Shown: positions 16,213 through 24,650, counted from the first letter of the stretch. The stretch is DNA of 33,306 nucleotides from Bacteriovorax sp. (GCA_028710485.1 JAQTTZ010000037.1:1-33306), one strand, 5' to 3'. Numbers and translations: made by a program. Notes: a model not told the origin generated them from the letters alone.

Positions 16213-18225
16213 TTAAAGTTGATCACATAGGTCGATGACTTGATCTTCGCGATTGACAGTGATCTCAATTTTTCGTTCAATATCTTCCCCTCTCTTTTTA
16301 AAAAAGAGTTGATAATTTATAGATATCAATTGGCCTTTATCATCAAGACCTAAAGGAAAACCTATTCCAAAAGTTTCAATCATTGGCACTGGACTCACAC
16401 GTTTTTCACCATAGAGTTCAAAACGTAATTCACCTTGAGCACAGCTTGATGAAGTATTCACGTATCCGTAAGCGATTGCCGGCATTTCGGGAACTTCAAT
16501 TTCTAACACTGAAGTATTATCAACTCTCATTACCTTAACAAAATGTTTTCTTCCTTCGATTTGGACTCTTAAAGTAAACTCTCGGGCCAGTGGCACTTTA
16601 AGATTACTCAAGAGATCCACTTCCATTTTTCGTCCATCAACAAAGGCCTGCATTTTTTGTTTATCAAAATGCGACAACACGATATTACCTTTATTAGCTG
16701 CAGGATCATAACTAGTATCCGAAGCGGGATTAATTTGAGCAGGTTGACGATCCTTAACAATTGAATGAGCAACAACCACTGGAGTTCTCACCTTCGCTCG
16801 TTCAACTCTCAATGAAAAATAATGATAAACCGCACTCCCCACAACTACCGCAAAGAGAGCAGCAACTGTTCCGCTCGAAGTTTTCTTCTTAGAACCTTTC
16901 AGTTCATTCTTAATTATTTTCGTTTTTGTTCCATCACCTTTCACGATGGAAGATTTTGTCTGTCCAGGCTTAAGCGTTGAAATTGAACTCTTAGTCAGAT
17001 CAGAGATAATTCTCGAAGAAGTCATATCAACTGAGGCCATGCTTTGCTTAGTCCCACTTGCAGAACTCGCCCCCATTCTTTTTACAGTTTGGGTTTGCTT
17101 CGATTTAGCTTCAAAGCCAAAATCGAGAACTTGCTCTTTTGCTTTTGGCAGTAACCCAGCATCAATAACGGCGACTGCTGCTTCATTAACGCCTTCGCGT
17201 GTTCCGCCCTCAAGCTCTTTCTTCACTTCATCTAAGTAAGGACGAATATCTATTTTTCCAAACTCAAACATTTTCTCGCGGTCTTTTTTGATTTCATCTC
17301 TAAAAAGTTCTTGAGAAAAATATGAAAGATCAGTTGAATTGAAGTCTGGAAACTTAGCATAAAGAAATTTCATCAACGCTCTATTCATTTGATCTAGGTT
17401 ATCAAAACGCTTAGTGCGATCTTTACTTAATGCTTTTAAAACAATCTCATCTAATTCTCTTGGTACGTTTGGATTAATAGATGAGGGAACTGGTATCTTA
17501 CACTCTTGAATTTTCTTTAAAACTGCAAGGTCATTATTTTCTTTGAAAAGTTTACGTGAACAAAGCATTTCCCAAAGAGTAATCCCCAAAGCGAACTGAT
17601 CGTAACGAGGATCGAGTTCCGCTCCTTCAAGATATTCAGGTGCGAGGTAAGAAAGCTTCCCCTTAATCGTTCCTGCTTGAGTAGCTTCAGAATTGCTTTT
17701 AGATTTTGCAATACCAAAATCGATGATCTTAACCGCACCATCATAAGTTAACATAATATTGTGAGGTGAAATATCCCGGTGAATGATATTGGCTTCTGTG
17801 CCTGTTAGTTTATCTCTAAAGGTATGAGCATAATAAAGCCCCTGGCAGGCTTGAGAGATAATATAAGTAGATATTTCAACCGGAAAAACAAATTTTCTTT
17901 CTTTGAGTTTGTCTAAGAATTCTTTTAAATTTCGTCCATCACAATATTCCATTGCAACAAACAGCTGTCCTTTATTAAGACCATAATCGTAAGTTTGAAT
18001 AACATTCGGGTGAAGTAGACCAAAAGTAACCTTGATCTCATCCATGAACATCGTTTTAAAAGCTTCATCTTTTGAATATTGGGGCTGAACCATCTTGATC
18101 GCAACAACTTTATCGACTTGCTCCCCAAGGAAGCGTGCACGACAAATTTTTGCCATACCACCATCAACCAAATGATCCAAGATCAAATAGCGTCCGAAAC
18201 GTTCGCGTTTTTGTGATTCACTCAT
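16213..18225 (-). CDS. Membrane Ser/Thr protein kinase (Hanks type) with periplasmic domain
   Basis: 670 residues. The kinase domain is 11-290: glycine loop LVDGGMAK (19-26), VAIK with K44, αC Glu near 63, catalytic loop HRDISPHN (149-156), DFG (169-171) and APE (195-197). The loop has Ser where most kinases have Lys; HRDxSPxN variants are common among myxobacterial and related kinases, so activity is still expected. A Ser/Thr/Lys-rich linker spans about 375-450, then a single membrane segment at 452-471, then about 200 β-rich residues outside the membrane with no PASTA repeat visible. It is likely to sense an envelope signal and phosphorylate cytoplasmic targets; FHA proteins such as the cyclase at 9107 are possible readers. 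ATG 18225 follows a hairpin that overlaps GGGAG. Confidence 0.93.
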   Translation of the reverse strand: MSESQKRERFGRYLILDHLVDGGMAKICRARFLGEQVDKVVAIKMVQPQYSKDEAFKTMFMDEIKVTFGLLHPNVIQTYDYGLNKGQLFVAMEYCDGRNLKEFLDKLKERKFVFPVEISTYIISQACQGLYYAHTFRDKLTGTEANIIHRDISPHNIMLTYDGAVKIIDFGIAKSKSNSEATQAGTIKGKLSYLAPEYLEGAELDPRYDQFALGITLWEMLCSRKLFKENNDLAVLKKIQECKIPVPSSINPNVPRELDEIVLKALSKDRTKRFDNLDQMNRALMKFLYAKFPDFNSTDLSYFSQELFRDEIKKDREKMFEFGKIDIRPYLDEVKKELEGGTREGVNEAAVAVIDAGLLPKAKEQVLDFGFEAKSKQTQTVKRMGASSASGTKQSMASVDMTSSRIISDLTKSSISTLKPGQTKSSIVKGDGTKTKIIKNELKGSKKKTSSGTVAALFAVVVGSAVYHYFSLRVERAKVRTPVVVAHSIVKDRQPAQINPASDTSYDPAANKGNIVLSHFDKQKMQAFVDGRKMEVDLLSNLKVPLAREFTLRVQIEGRKHFVKVMRVDNTSVLEIEVPEMPAIAYGYVNTSSSCAQGELRFELYGEKRVSPVPMIETFGIGFPLGLDDKGQLISINYQLFFKKRGEDIERKIEITVNREDQVIDLCDQL

Positions 18226-18238
18226 GATTTATAATGCT

Positions 18239-18257
18239 CCCGATTCTATTTATCGGG
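18239..18257 (-). promoter_or_regulatory. Hairpin overlapping the ribosome-binding site of the kinase gene
   Basis: CCCGAT and ATCGGG form a 6-base stem around a 7-base loop, 13 bases before the kinase ATG in its mRNA. No T-run follows, so it is not a terminator. The 3' arm supplies the GGG of the only purine-rich site (GGGAG), so folding could hide it. Confidence 0.35.
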
Positions 18258-18290
18258 GCAAAAGGTGAAAAACTTTAATTGTATTTTAGT

Positions 18291-18821
18291 TTAGTTTATT
18301 GATTTTTCTAAATACCCGGGAAAATTAATTATCAAGGGTTTATCGTCACGATTTTTTTTGCAAATAGCGAAAATATGGTAGAGCCGAAAAGCATTTAGTT
18401 GAGCATCTGGATGTTGTAATAAATGTTTCTTAAATTCAATCAGCTCGAAACGAGTATATCCAGATTTCTCGATTTGCTCATAAAGGCTGGAATAAGGAAT
18501 ATCTTTGGTGTCGAGTGAGTAGGCCATCACCACCCGAGAGTCACTACATTTGATCATTGAATCCAACTCATCTTTCGAAAACCAAAAATTAAAAGAAGAT
18601 TGAGGAGTTACATGCGCCAACATTAAATCAAATTGCAAAGTTAATTCGTGGTACCACGAGTTTCTCTGAAATACTAAATCCTCCTTCCAAACTTTATCAG
18701 TAAATGTTCCATTTCTTAGAATGAGATTTCCCTCTTGAACCAAATTCTTACTCAAATTAGAAGAGCAAGAGACTGCGCTCAAAATAATAATTACTAAAAT
18801 CCAAGCTCTCTTAATTCTCAT
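18291..18821 (-). CDS. Hypothetical lipoprotein
   Basis: I do not recognise this 176-residue protein. It starts with two basic residues and a hydrophobic stretch ending SAVSCSS, a plausible lipoprotein signal with C19 the lipidated residue. The mature part is mixed helix and strand with no repeat or known motif; Tyr, Phe and Lys are frequent. Its start overlaps the end of the hydrolase-fold gene by 11 bases, so it is the third gene of the unit that begins at 20554. No terminator lies between it and the kinase gene 65 bases further on, so read-through into the kinase is possible. A role with the hydrolase-fold protein is inferred from coupling only. Confidence 0.75.
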   Translation of the reverse strand: MRIKRAWILVIIILSAVSCSSNLSKNLVQEGNLILRNGTFTDKVWKEDLVFQRNSWYHELTLQFDLMLAHVTPQSSFNFWFSKDELDSMIKCSDSRVVMAYSLDTKDIPYSSLYEQIEKSGYTRFELIEFKKHLLQHPDAQLNAFRLYHIFAICKKNRDDKPLIINFPGYLEKSIN

Positions 18822-19755
18822 ATATTTTCATCCAATCCATAATATCTTCAAAAACGCGCACTTTTTCTATTTCATTATACAAGTCATGCTTCATAAGTGA
18901 ATATTTCTTTTCTGTTAGTAGATTTTTTTTGATCCCCCTGGCAAAGTAATCCATGCTGTTGCTTTGACCAATTGCCCCGTTCTCGGATTGCAAAAGCATT
19001 AAAGGCTTTTCGAGAAAATAGGAATCCTGATAGATATTTGCGACCTTGTTCTGGATTTCTTTAATTGAATTTAATGTCGGGCGATGAACGACTAACGGAT
19101 CCTGCTCATACGTTAAAATATCATCAGGAGAAGACAATATCTCTTCACCTCGTTGTAGGCGATGGAGTCTTGAATGAGCGATTAATTTCTTAATTCCTGC
19201 AAGAAAGGTCATCAATTGCTCTTCCATTTGCAAAAAAGGCGAAGAAAATTTTAAAATAAAATTGGAAAGTATTAAACCATCAATCCGATTTTCTGCTGCT
19301 CCAGGAACACGATTTAATAAATCAAGTGCTACCAGCCCCCCCACCCCATGTCCCAAGATAATCCATTTTTCATTTCCAGCAAGATCTTTCTCCATCATCT
19401 TTAAGAGGTGCAAAAAATCATTTACCAGATGAGAAAATTTATCGAAATGCCCGCGGGTTCCCGAGCTAAGCCCATGTCCAACAAAGTCCATTGCGACAAA
19501 TGAGACACCAGGATTTTTAGCGCGAGTCCAATTGATTAAAGAATTAAAGCGTCCATGATACTGACCAATATCATGAAGAAGAAAAATTGTGATCTTTTTC
19601 TTTGGATCAATATTTAAAGGTTCATATCTTTTGACATAAACCTGACTGCTACTAGATCCACTGGTCGAAGCAGAAGAGGAAAAATGAGTTATCGAAATAT
19701 TATTTTCTAGTTTTTTCCACAATTTTTTTTGTTCCTGTAATTTTTCAGTCTGCAT
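18811..19755 (-). CDS. α/β-hydrolase-fold protein lacking the catalytic nucleophile
   Basis: About 314 residues from ATG 19755. It resembles monoacylglycerol-lipase-type hydrolases: LLHDIGQYHGRF corresponds to HGxGEHxGRY, then AMDFVGHGLSSGTRG corresponds to DxxGHGxSxGxRG, then ILGHGVGGLVAL at the nucleophile elbow. The elbow should read GHSxGG; here it is GHGVGG (GGA CAT GGG GTG GGG GGG), so Ser is replaced by Gly. The acid region reads QSENGAIG where GxxDxxV is usual, so the Asp is also missing. The His survives in MKHDLYNE. This points to a non-catalytic binding or signalling role. A TTG at 19794 is an alternative start, giving a 50-base overlap with the gene before; ATG 19755 gives 11. Neither start has a clear ribosome-binding site. 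Confidence 0.82.
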   Translation of the reverse strand: MQTEKLQEQKKLWKKLENNISITHFSSSASTSGSSSSQVYVKRYEPLNIDPKKKITIFLLHDIGQYHGRFNSLINWTRAKNPGVSFVAMDFVGHGLSSGTRGHFDKFSHLVNDFLHLLKMMEKDLAGNEKWIILGHGVGGLVALDLLNRVPGAAENRIDGLILSNFILKFSSPFLQMEEQLMTFLAGIKKLIAHSRLHRLQRGEEILSSPDDILTYEQDPLVVHRPTLNSIKEIQNKVANIYQDSYFLEKPLMLLQSENGAIGQSNSMDYFARGIKKNLLTEKKYSLMKHDLYNEIEKVRVFEDIMDWMKIYEN

Positions 19756-20554
19756 AATTTTGCATAATCTTTTTTGCACTTTCATTGATCTCAATCACAC
19801 TACACAAAACTTTTTGCTCGCGAGGATTATACTCTTCAATATTGAGTTTTAAATTTTTAGCTTTCAATGCCGAACCTGAATACATTGAACACATTACCAC
19901 TTTTCCCGCTTGAAAAGGACCGGCCCCCAAGAGCGTGCATTTTTTTATTCCAGCTTTCTGTACAAGTGCCACAAGAGGCTTAGGAGAATGTTCAATCACA
20001 ATAAGAAGTGGAGCTTCGTCTAGTACATTAGAGGTATTCAATTTTAAGTTTTTTGGATCAAGAGGAGTGTCTCCTACTTCCACCCACCCAGGCATTCCTG
20101 CGGCGAATATCAAACTATGATTATTAATCCTTTTATCATTGATAGCATCTTGAAGTTCAATCAATGAGTATGGTCCAAAAAGTTCTGACACCAATTGGGC
20201 CTTGCGATCGTGACCTATTTTTATAAAAAATAATTCTTCTTCTTCTCTGACTGATTTCCAGTCAAAATTAAAAGTGATTTCGGGTGAACTCTCTTCTGTA
20301 TTCCTTTTTTTATTTTCTTCTGGCCCTTTTGCAACTTTTAAATCCGTGCGTCTTTCTGTTTTAGGTTTGGAAATTTCTGGAGGTGTACTGAAATCCAGCT
20401 CACTTACGTCTTTTATACGCTCCCAATTTTGAAATCCTTTTCGCCAAACATAGGATTCAAGATTAATTTCTTCTTTTAAAAATAGATCTTTTAATGTTTC
20501 AACACCCACCGGACCAACTCGTTCTGAGCCAAGAACGTAATACCAGCTAACCAT
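19745..20554 (-). CDS. Tandem GYF_2-domain protein with possible PilZ-like end
   Basis: 269 residues, cytoplasmic. Two GYF_2 (DUF4339-type) domains are visible. The first is at 4-47: WYYVLGSERVGPVGVETLKD, then VWRKGFQNWERI. The second is at about 109-160: ELFGPYSLIELQDAI, then AAGMPGWVEV. GYF-type domains usually bind proline-rich peptides. They are joined by a charged linker (55-105). The last 95 residues are β-rich and loosely like a PilZ domain, as found beside GYF domains in predatory δ-proteobacteria-like genomes, but no RxxxR or DxSxxG c-di-GMP motif is seen. AAGGAG lies six bases before ATG 20554. It leads a three-gene overlapping unit with the hydrolase-fold protein and a lipoprotein. 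Confidence 0.8.
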   Translation of the reverse strand: MVSWYYVLGSERVGPVGVETLKDLFLKEEINLESYVWRKGFQNWERIKDVSELDFSTPPEISKPKTERRTDLKVAKGPEENKKRNTEESSPEITFNFDWKSVREEEELFFIKIGHDRKAQLVSELFGPYSLIELQDAINDKRINNHSLIFAAGMPGWVEVGDTPLDPKNLKLNTSNVLDEAPLLIVIEHSPKPLVALVQKAGIKKCTLLGAGPFQAGKVVMCSMYSGSALKAKNLKLNIEEYNPREQKVLCSVIEINESAKKIMQNYAD

Positions 20555-20804
20555 TAATAACTCCTTATCCTCATATCTGTTTTATTTAAAAATATTTTGT
20601 TGCTCTTATTTTAACGGTTTGAAATTACAAAAACTATACGCTCCAGATTTGCCTATCCCACAGAATCACTCAACTATCATCACTAAATTTTAGACAGGGG
20701 AAGCCTTCTACTCAAGAAATTGTGACTTTTGGCGATAAGCCTAAGGATATGTAATGAGAAAATTTTAAGATAAATATGTGTCGCTAGAAATTAAGGTAAA
20801 TATT
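20555..20804. other. Longest intergenic stretch, divergent promoter region
   Basis: 250 bases lie between divergent genes. I see a ribosome-binding site for each side (AAGGAG for the GYF gene, AAGG at 20793-20796 for the lipoprotein) but no convincing -35/-10 pair, RNA gene, repeat or hairpin. Confidence 0.5.
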
Positions 20805-22376
20805 ATGAGGAAATCACTCTTTTTAATCGCGAACTTTTTGTTGGCCACATGTTTAGTTTCATGTGCTAAGGAAGAATTTGCTGCGAATAAAACTCCCCAA
20901 AATTCCACAATTAATGCACTCGCCACCACTTCTAATGTACTTTGTTCACAAAGCACTTTAGTAAGCCCCAAAGTAGACCTTTTACTTTTATGGGATAATA
21001 GCTCTAGCGCTCTATTTATTAACCCCGCAACCAAGAATTCCTTCAATCAATTGATCACCAGTGTTTCGGAAAAATTTGATTATCATATTCTTTCAGCTCC
21101 CCTTATCTCTACCAATGCTACAAATTCACTTTATGAAGCTTCATTAGTTGCAAAAGATTCGAGCAGCGTTTCTGGGACCGCATCAGGAATTATTAAATCA
21201 AAAGATCAAGCAGCTTCTTCCCTTAGTTTTACTCAAGGCCCCGCAGCTGAACCTGGTGTAGATAGAGCAACTTCTCTTATCGAGGCCAATCGAGGAAACG
21301 GAATTTTTAGAAGTGATGCCTACACAATCATCGTAGTCATGTCTAATGGTGATGATACAAGTTGTGAAACTGAAACAGGCTACAAACCATGTTCGGACGC
21401 CACTGCTATTTCCAGATTAAAATCTAAAATCGATAAACTTCTTTGTTTGCGTGGCCATACGAGTGGAATAGATTGTTCTGCTACAAATCCACTCAATTCA
21501 ACCATGATGAGATTCATCAACATCGCCCCACTTACAAGTTGCTCTAGTGGTGTCTATAAAACTAATACACGTTATAGAAAAGTGGCCAAAACAATTTACG
21601 ATACAGCGTACACAAAGTATCCATCTGAAACAAGTGCATGGCCAAATCCTAATGATAATTTAAATCCATTTATTTCCGGTGGTGTTCAATATCCAGATAA
21701 CTACGATATTTGTTCAATCGATTTCAATCATATCTTCGACGGTGTAAACACTGCGATCAAACAAACATTGATTAAACATATATATGAATATTGGCCAGTC
21801 GCCGGATCAAGTGCTTCTATTGATGCTGATACACTTCGAGTAGTACGTTCATCAGATGGAAAAGTTTTGGTGAACAGAACTAATGATTCAAATCCGACAG
21901 ACGGCTTTCAATATATTGGAGATCAAGCATATCCTGGTCACAATACTAGATTATATCCAACCCAGGGCGAGCCCTATGTTGGAAAAATGATTAAGCTCAT
22001 AGGAACAGCAACAAGTAATGGTGGAGTATATTCAGTTACGAATGGAGACCTTGTTACCTATCCTGAATGTTTGAATGTAACTTACGATGCAATTAAAGCG
22101 CAGTACGGTTATATTTACTTAAAAAATGGCGAGCCCTATGTTCCAACAATTGAGGTGCGTATCAACGGAGCATTAGTTCCGCAAAATGCAACGAATGGTT
22201 GGGATTATATGGGACTGCAATTCTCGAGCAGCCTCGATCCGAGCTTAAAAGTTGTAGACCTGCCAAGTGGTGCAACTTCCGGATATTTTTTAAGACTCAA
22301 TGGAAGCTATAAGTTCAATAACACTGCCGGCGCAGCCGTCACGGTTAACGTTTACTACACTTCTAAAGCAAACTAA
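20805..22376 (+). CDS. Lipoprotein with a von Willebrand factor A-like domain
   Basis: 523 residues. ATG 20805 is chosen over an in-frame GTG at 20778 because it starts the signal peptide and has AAGG eight bases upstream. LATCLVSC ends the signal, with C20 lipidated. A vWA-like region follows: VDLLLLWDNSSS, with D64, S66 and S68 forming a DxSxS metal-site motif, and a later strand TIIVVMSNGDDTSC. Several cysteines suggest disulphides. The C-terminal half (about 340-523) is β-rich and holds two related segments, one around DGFQYIGDQ and one around NGWDYMGLQ; a 15-base direct repeat encoding GEPYV recurs 54 codons apart. Such layouts suit surface adhesion. The stop directly abuts that of the convergent gene. 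Confidence 0.8.
   Translation: MRKSLFLIANFLLATCLVSCAKEEFAANKTPQNSTINALATTSNVLCSQSTLVSPKVDLLLLWDNSSSALFINPATKNSFNQLITSVSEKFDYHILSAPLISTNATNSLYEASLVAKDSSSVSGTASGIIKSKDQAASSLSFTQGPAAEPGVDRATSLIEANRGNGIFRSDAYTIIVVMSNGDDTSCETETGYKPCSDATAISRLKSKIDKLLCLRGHTSGIDCSATNPLNSTMMRFINIAPLTSCSSGVYKTNTRYRKVAKTIYDTAYTKYPSETSAWPNPNDNLNPFISGGVQYPDNYDICSIDFNHIFDGVNTAIKQTLIKHIYEYWPVAGSSASIDADTLRVVRSSDGKVLVNRTNDSNPTDGFQYIGDQAYPGHNTRLYPTQGEPYVGKMIKLIGTATSNGGVYSVTNGDLVTYPECLNVTYDAIKAQYGYIYLKNGEPYVPTIEVRINGALVPQNATNGWDYMGLQFSSSLDPSLKVVDLPSGATSGYFLRLNGSYKFNNTAGAAVTVNVYYTSKAN
21966..22142 (+). repeat. In-frame 15-base direct repeat inside the vWA lipoprotein gene
   Basis: GGCGAGCCCTATGTT occurs at 21966-21980 and again at 22128-22142, exactly 162 bases (54 codons) apart and in frame, encoding GEPYV both times. 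It supports an internal duplication of a β-domain. Confidence 0.6.
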
Positions 22377-23423
22377 TTAAGAACGAGTTGGTTGCGCCTT
22401 TGCATCGTTGAGGCGATTAAGGGCGTTCATGAAACGAACAACGGGAAACATCTTTTTTAGATAATCAACGTTCAACATGGCAGTGATTCTGCCACTGTCT
22501 TCCATTTTGTATTCACCACAAAATTTAGCGTTTCTCGCTCCTTGAAAATCATCAAGAGAGATAGGGATATTATATTCTTTGAAATAATTTACGATTTTAG
22601 ATAAATCAACTTCCACTGCTCCATTTTCAGCGATAAGATCTTCGACTTGTTCGAGAGCTTTTACTAAAAATTTCTCGCACTTATGTGAGATGATTAATTT
22701 TTTCTCATCTTTCATTGATCTTTGAGCGTTGAAAAAGACCTGAAAAATTCTAAAAGTCTCAGGCTCTTTAATTATTAAATTTTTAGGTGCGCCTTCATCA
22801 TCAAGTGCTACTTCTGTAATTTTTTCCGCAATCAAAAGTTGAATAAATTCTTCTAATTTTGCTTCATTCACATTGAAAATATCGACAGCATACATTTTAA
22901 GCTTACTCAGGTGGAGAATCCACTTTCCCTCTTTGTTCTCACTTAAACTTCTAAAGGCAAAAAACATTAGAGACAGCATTTTGACAATATCTGCAGATTG
23001 AAAAAATTTAAACTCTCCAGAAAATCCAATTGAATTATTCTCGAGCGCTTTAACTCTTTCATTACTTTTGCGTAGGCGCTCGGCCAGTGTATTAATTAAA
23101 GTTTTGAACCATGGATTTAGCGCGGTCATGGTTTTTTCTAGGGCCACAAAAGAAATTTCAATGATGTCTGTTTGAGTTATGGCAGCAGCTGATGCACTTC
23201 TTTTTTTAGAGTCTGGATCAAAATACGACATTTCACCGAGAACCTCGCCAGAGCGAAGAACGGCAAGCTCAATGAATCCTTTTCCTTTCGGACGGAATAA
23301 GCGCAACTGACCCTTTTGAATAATAAACATTGAAACGGCAGTGTCTCCCTCATTAAAGAGTAATTCACCTGGTTGTAGTGTTTTGATTCCAGACTTCTTT
23401 TGCGTTCCTGCTACTTCTGCCAT
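22377..23423 (-). CDS. Cyclic-nucleotide-binding-domain protein without DNA-binding domain
   Basis: 348 residues. Residues 15-125 form a CRP/FNR-type cNMP-binding barrel: FNEGDTAVSMFIIQKGQLRLF, split in the usual place, then GEVLGEMSYFD and KRSASAAA. The GE and the R75-S76 pair, which in CRP bind the cAMP phosphate, are present, so nucleotide binding is plausible. A helix (NTLAERLRKSNERVKALE) follows where CRP has its dimer helix, but no helix-turn-helix comes after it. The last 210 residues are of unknown, mostly helical type. The gene lies 21 bases downstream of thiolase with AAGGA before the ATG, so the two are probably cotranscribed. It may link a cyclic nucleotide to lipid metabolism or envelope behaviour. 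Its stop abuts the vWA gene with no gap. Confidence 0.85.
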   Translation of the reverse strand: MAEVAGTQKKSGIKTLQPGELLFNEGDTAVSMFIIQKGQLRLFRPKGKGFIELAVLRSGEVLGEMSYFDPDSKKRSASAAAITQTDIIEISFVALEKTMTALNPWFKTLINTLAERLRKSNERVKALENNSIGFSGEFKFFQSADIVKMLSLMFFAFRSLSENKEGKWILHLSKLKMYAVDIFNVNEAKLEEFIQLLIAEKITEVALDDEGAPKNLIIKEPETFRIFQVFFNAQRSMKDEKKLIISHKCEKFLVKALEQVEDLIAENGAVEVDLSKIVNYFKEYNIPISLDDFQGARNAKFCGEYKMEDSGRITAMLNVDYLKKMFPVVRFMNALNRLNDAKAQPTRS

Positions 23424-23444
23424 TTAGATCCTTCTAAATTTTTT

Positions 23445-24602
23445 TTATAGTCTTTCTAGTATAAGCGAAAGAGCCTCTCCTCCACCAATACAAATTGCGG
23501 CCATACCATATTTTGCTTTCTTATTTTCCATTGCAGTCATCAATGTCACTACAATTCTGGTTCCGCTAGATCCGATTGGGTGTCCTAAGCTCACTCCGCC
23601 ACCGTAAATATTTACTTTACTATGGTCTAATTTTAACTCTTTCATGGCAGCTAGTGCAACTATTGCAAAAGCTTCATTGATTTCGAACAAATCAATTTGA
23701 TCAAGTTTAAGGTTAGCCTTAGCAAGTGCCTTATTCATCGCTTCCACAGGAGCAGTGGTAAACCAAGTTGGGTTTTGAGCATGATTGGCATATGAAACAA
23801 TTTTGAATTTTGCTTGGGCCTTAAACTCTTCACCACCAAGAACAACTGCCGCTGCTCCATCGTTGATAGTCGAAGCGTTTGCTGCCGTAATAGATCCATT
23901 TTTATCAAATGCTGGTTTTAGCGTTGGCATTTTTTCAAAGTTTGCTTTTCCAGGGCCCTCATCAATGGCAACAATAGTGTCACCTTTTGGACCTTTGATA
24001 GTTACTGCTGCGATTTCAGAATTAAAAATTCCATTCTTGATTGCCTCTTGAGCACGTTTGAAAGACTCGATGGAATAAGCATCTTGCTCTTCTCTATTTG
24101 AATATTTAACTGCCGCTTCTTCAGCACAATTTCCCATCGGACGGTTAGTGTACACATCCCATAATCCATCTAGCAGCATTGAATCTTTCATCGCTCCATC
24201 ACCGAACTTAATTCCATTTCTAGAATTCATAAGTAAGTGAGGTGCCATCGACATATTTTCCATCCCACCGGCAACAACAAGTTTATTGTCTCCAGCTAAG
24301 ATTGTTTGGGCCCCAGCGATGATTGCTTTTAATCCAGATCCACAAACCTTACCAATTGTCGTACATGGAACTGATTCTGGAAGACCAGCGAAGATTGCAG
24401 CCTGACGAGCAGGTGCCTGACCAACTCCCGAAGTTAGCACATTCCCCATGAAAACTTCCTCTACTTTTGAAGCATCAATTTCGGCCTTCTTTAAGGCCGC
24501 CTCAATCGCCACAGCTCCAAGCAAGGGAGCCGAAACGCCGCTTAAAGAGCCCATGAAACTGCCACTTGGTGTACGCGCGCCAGATAGGATATAAACACTC
24601 AT
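23445..24602 (-). CDS. Acetyl-CoA acetyltransferase (thiolase II type)
   Basis: The enzyme cleaves 3-ketoacyl-CoA, or condenses two acetyl-CoA, and is the last step of β-oxidation. It has 385 residues, normal length. The acyl-accepting cysteine is C87 in GKVCGSGLKA. The NEAFAIVA motif, the His-containing GGVSLGHPIGSSG and the second cysteine in AICIGGGEAL are all present. AAAGGAG lies five bases before ATG 24602. It resembles AtoB/PhaA-type biosynthetic-degradative thiolases rather than FadA, but I would not fix the chain length. It is transcribed apart from hbd and the hydratase and is followed by the cyclic-nucleotide-binding gene. A perfect inverted repeat stands just upstream of its -10 box, suggesting control by a repressor. 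Confidence 0.94.
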   Translation of the reverse strand: MSVYILSGARTPSGSFMGSLSGVSAPLLGAVAIEAALKKAEIDASKVEEVFMGNVLTSGVGQAPARQAAIFAGLPESVPCTTIGKVCGSGLKAIIAGAQTILAGDNKLVVAGGMENMSMAPHLLMNSRNGIKFGDGAMKDSMLLDGLWDVYTNRPMGNCAEEAAVKYSNREEQDAYSIESFKRAQEAIKNGIFNSEIAAVTIKGPKGDTIVAIDEGPGKANFEKMPTLKPAFDKNGSITAANASTINDGAAAVVLGGEEFKAQAKFKIVSYANHAQNPTWFTTAPVEAMNKALAKANLKLDQIDLFEINEAFAIVALAAMKELKLDHSKVNIYGGGVSLGHPIGSSGTRIVVTLMTAMENKKAKYGMAAICIGGGEALSLILERL

Positions 24603-24615
24603 AAAGTCTCCTTTA

Positions 24616-24650
24616 ATTATAAAAATTTGAGTAAATTAAAACATACTCAA
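24616..24650 (-). promoter_or_regulatory. Thiolase promoter with a 7-10-7 inverted repeat operator candidate
   Basis: On the minus strand TATAAT (plus coordinates 24616-24621) precedes the thiolase leader. Upstream of it, TTGAGTA (24627-24633) and TACTCAA (24644-24650) form a perfect inverted repeat with a 10-base spacer that covers where the -35 box should be. The -35 itself is poor, consistent with a regulated promoter. Confidence 0.5.

Noticed and set aside
20765-21046. Minus-strand frame over the start of the vWA lipoprotein
   Set aside because: The plus-strand gene has a signal peptide, lipobox and ribosome-binding site; the antisense frame has none.
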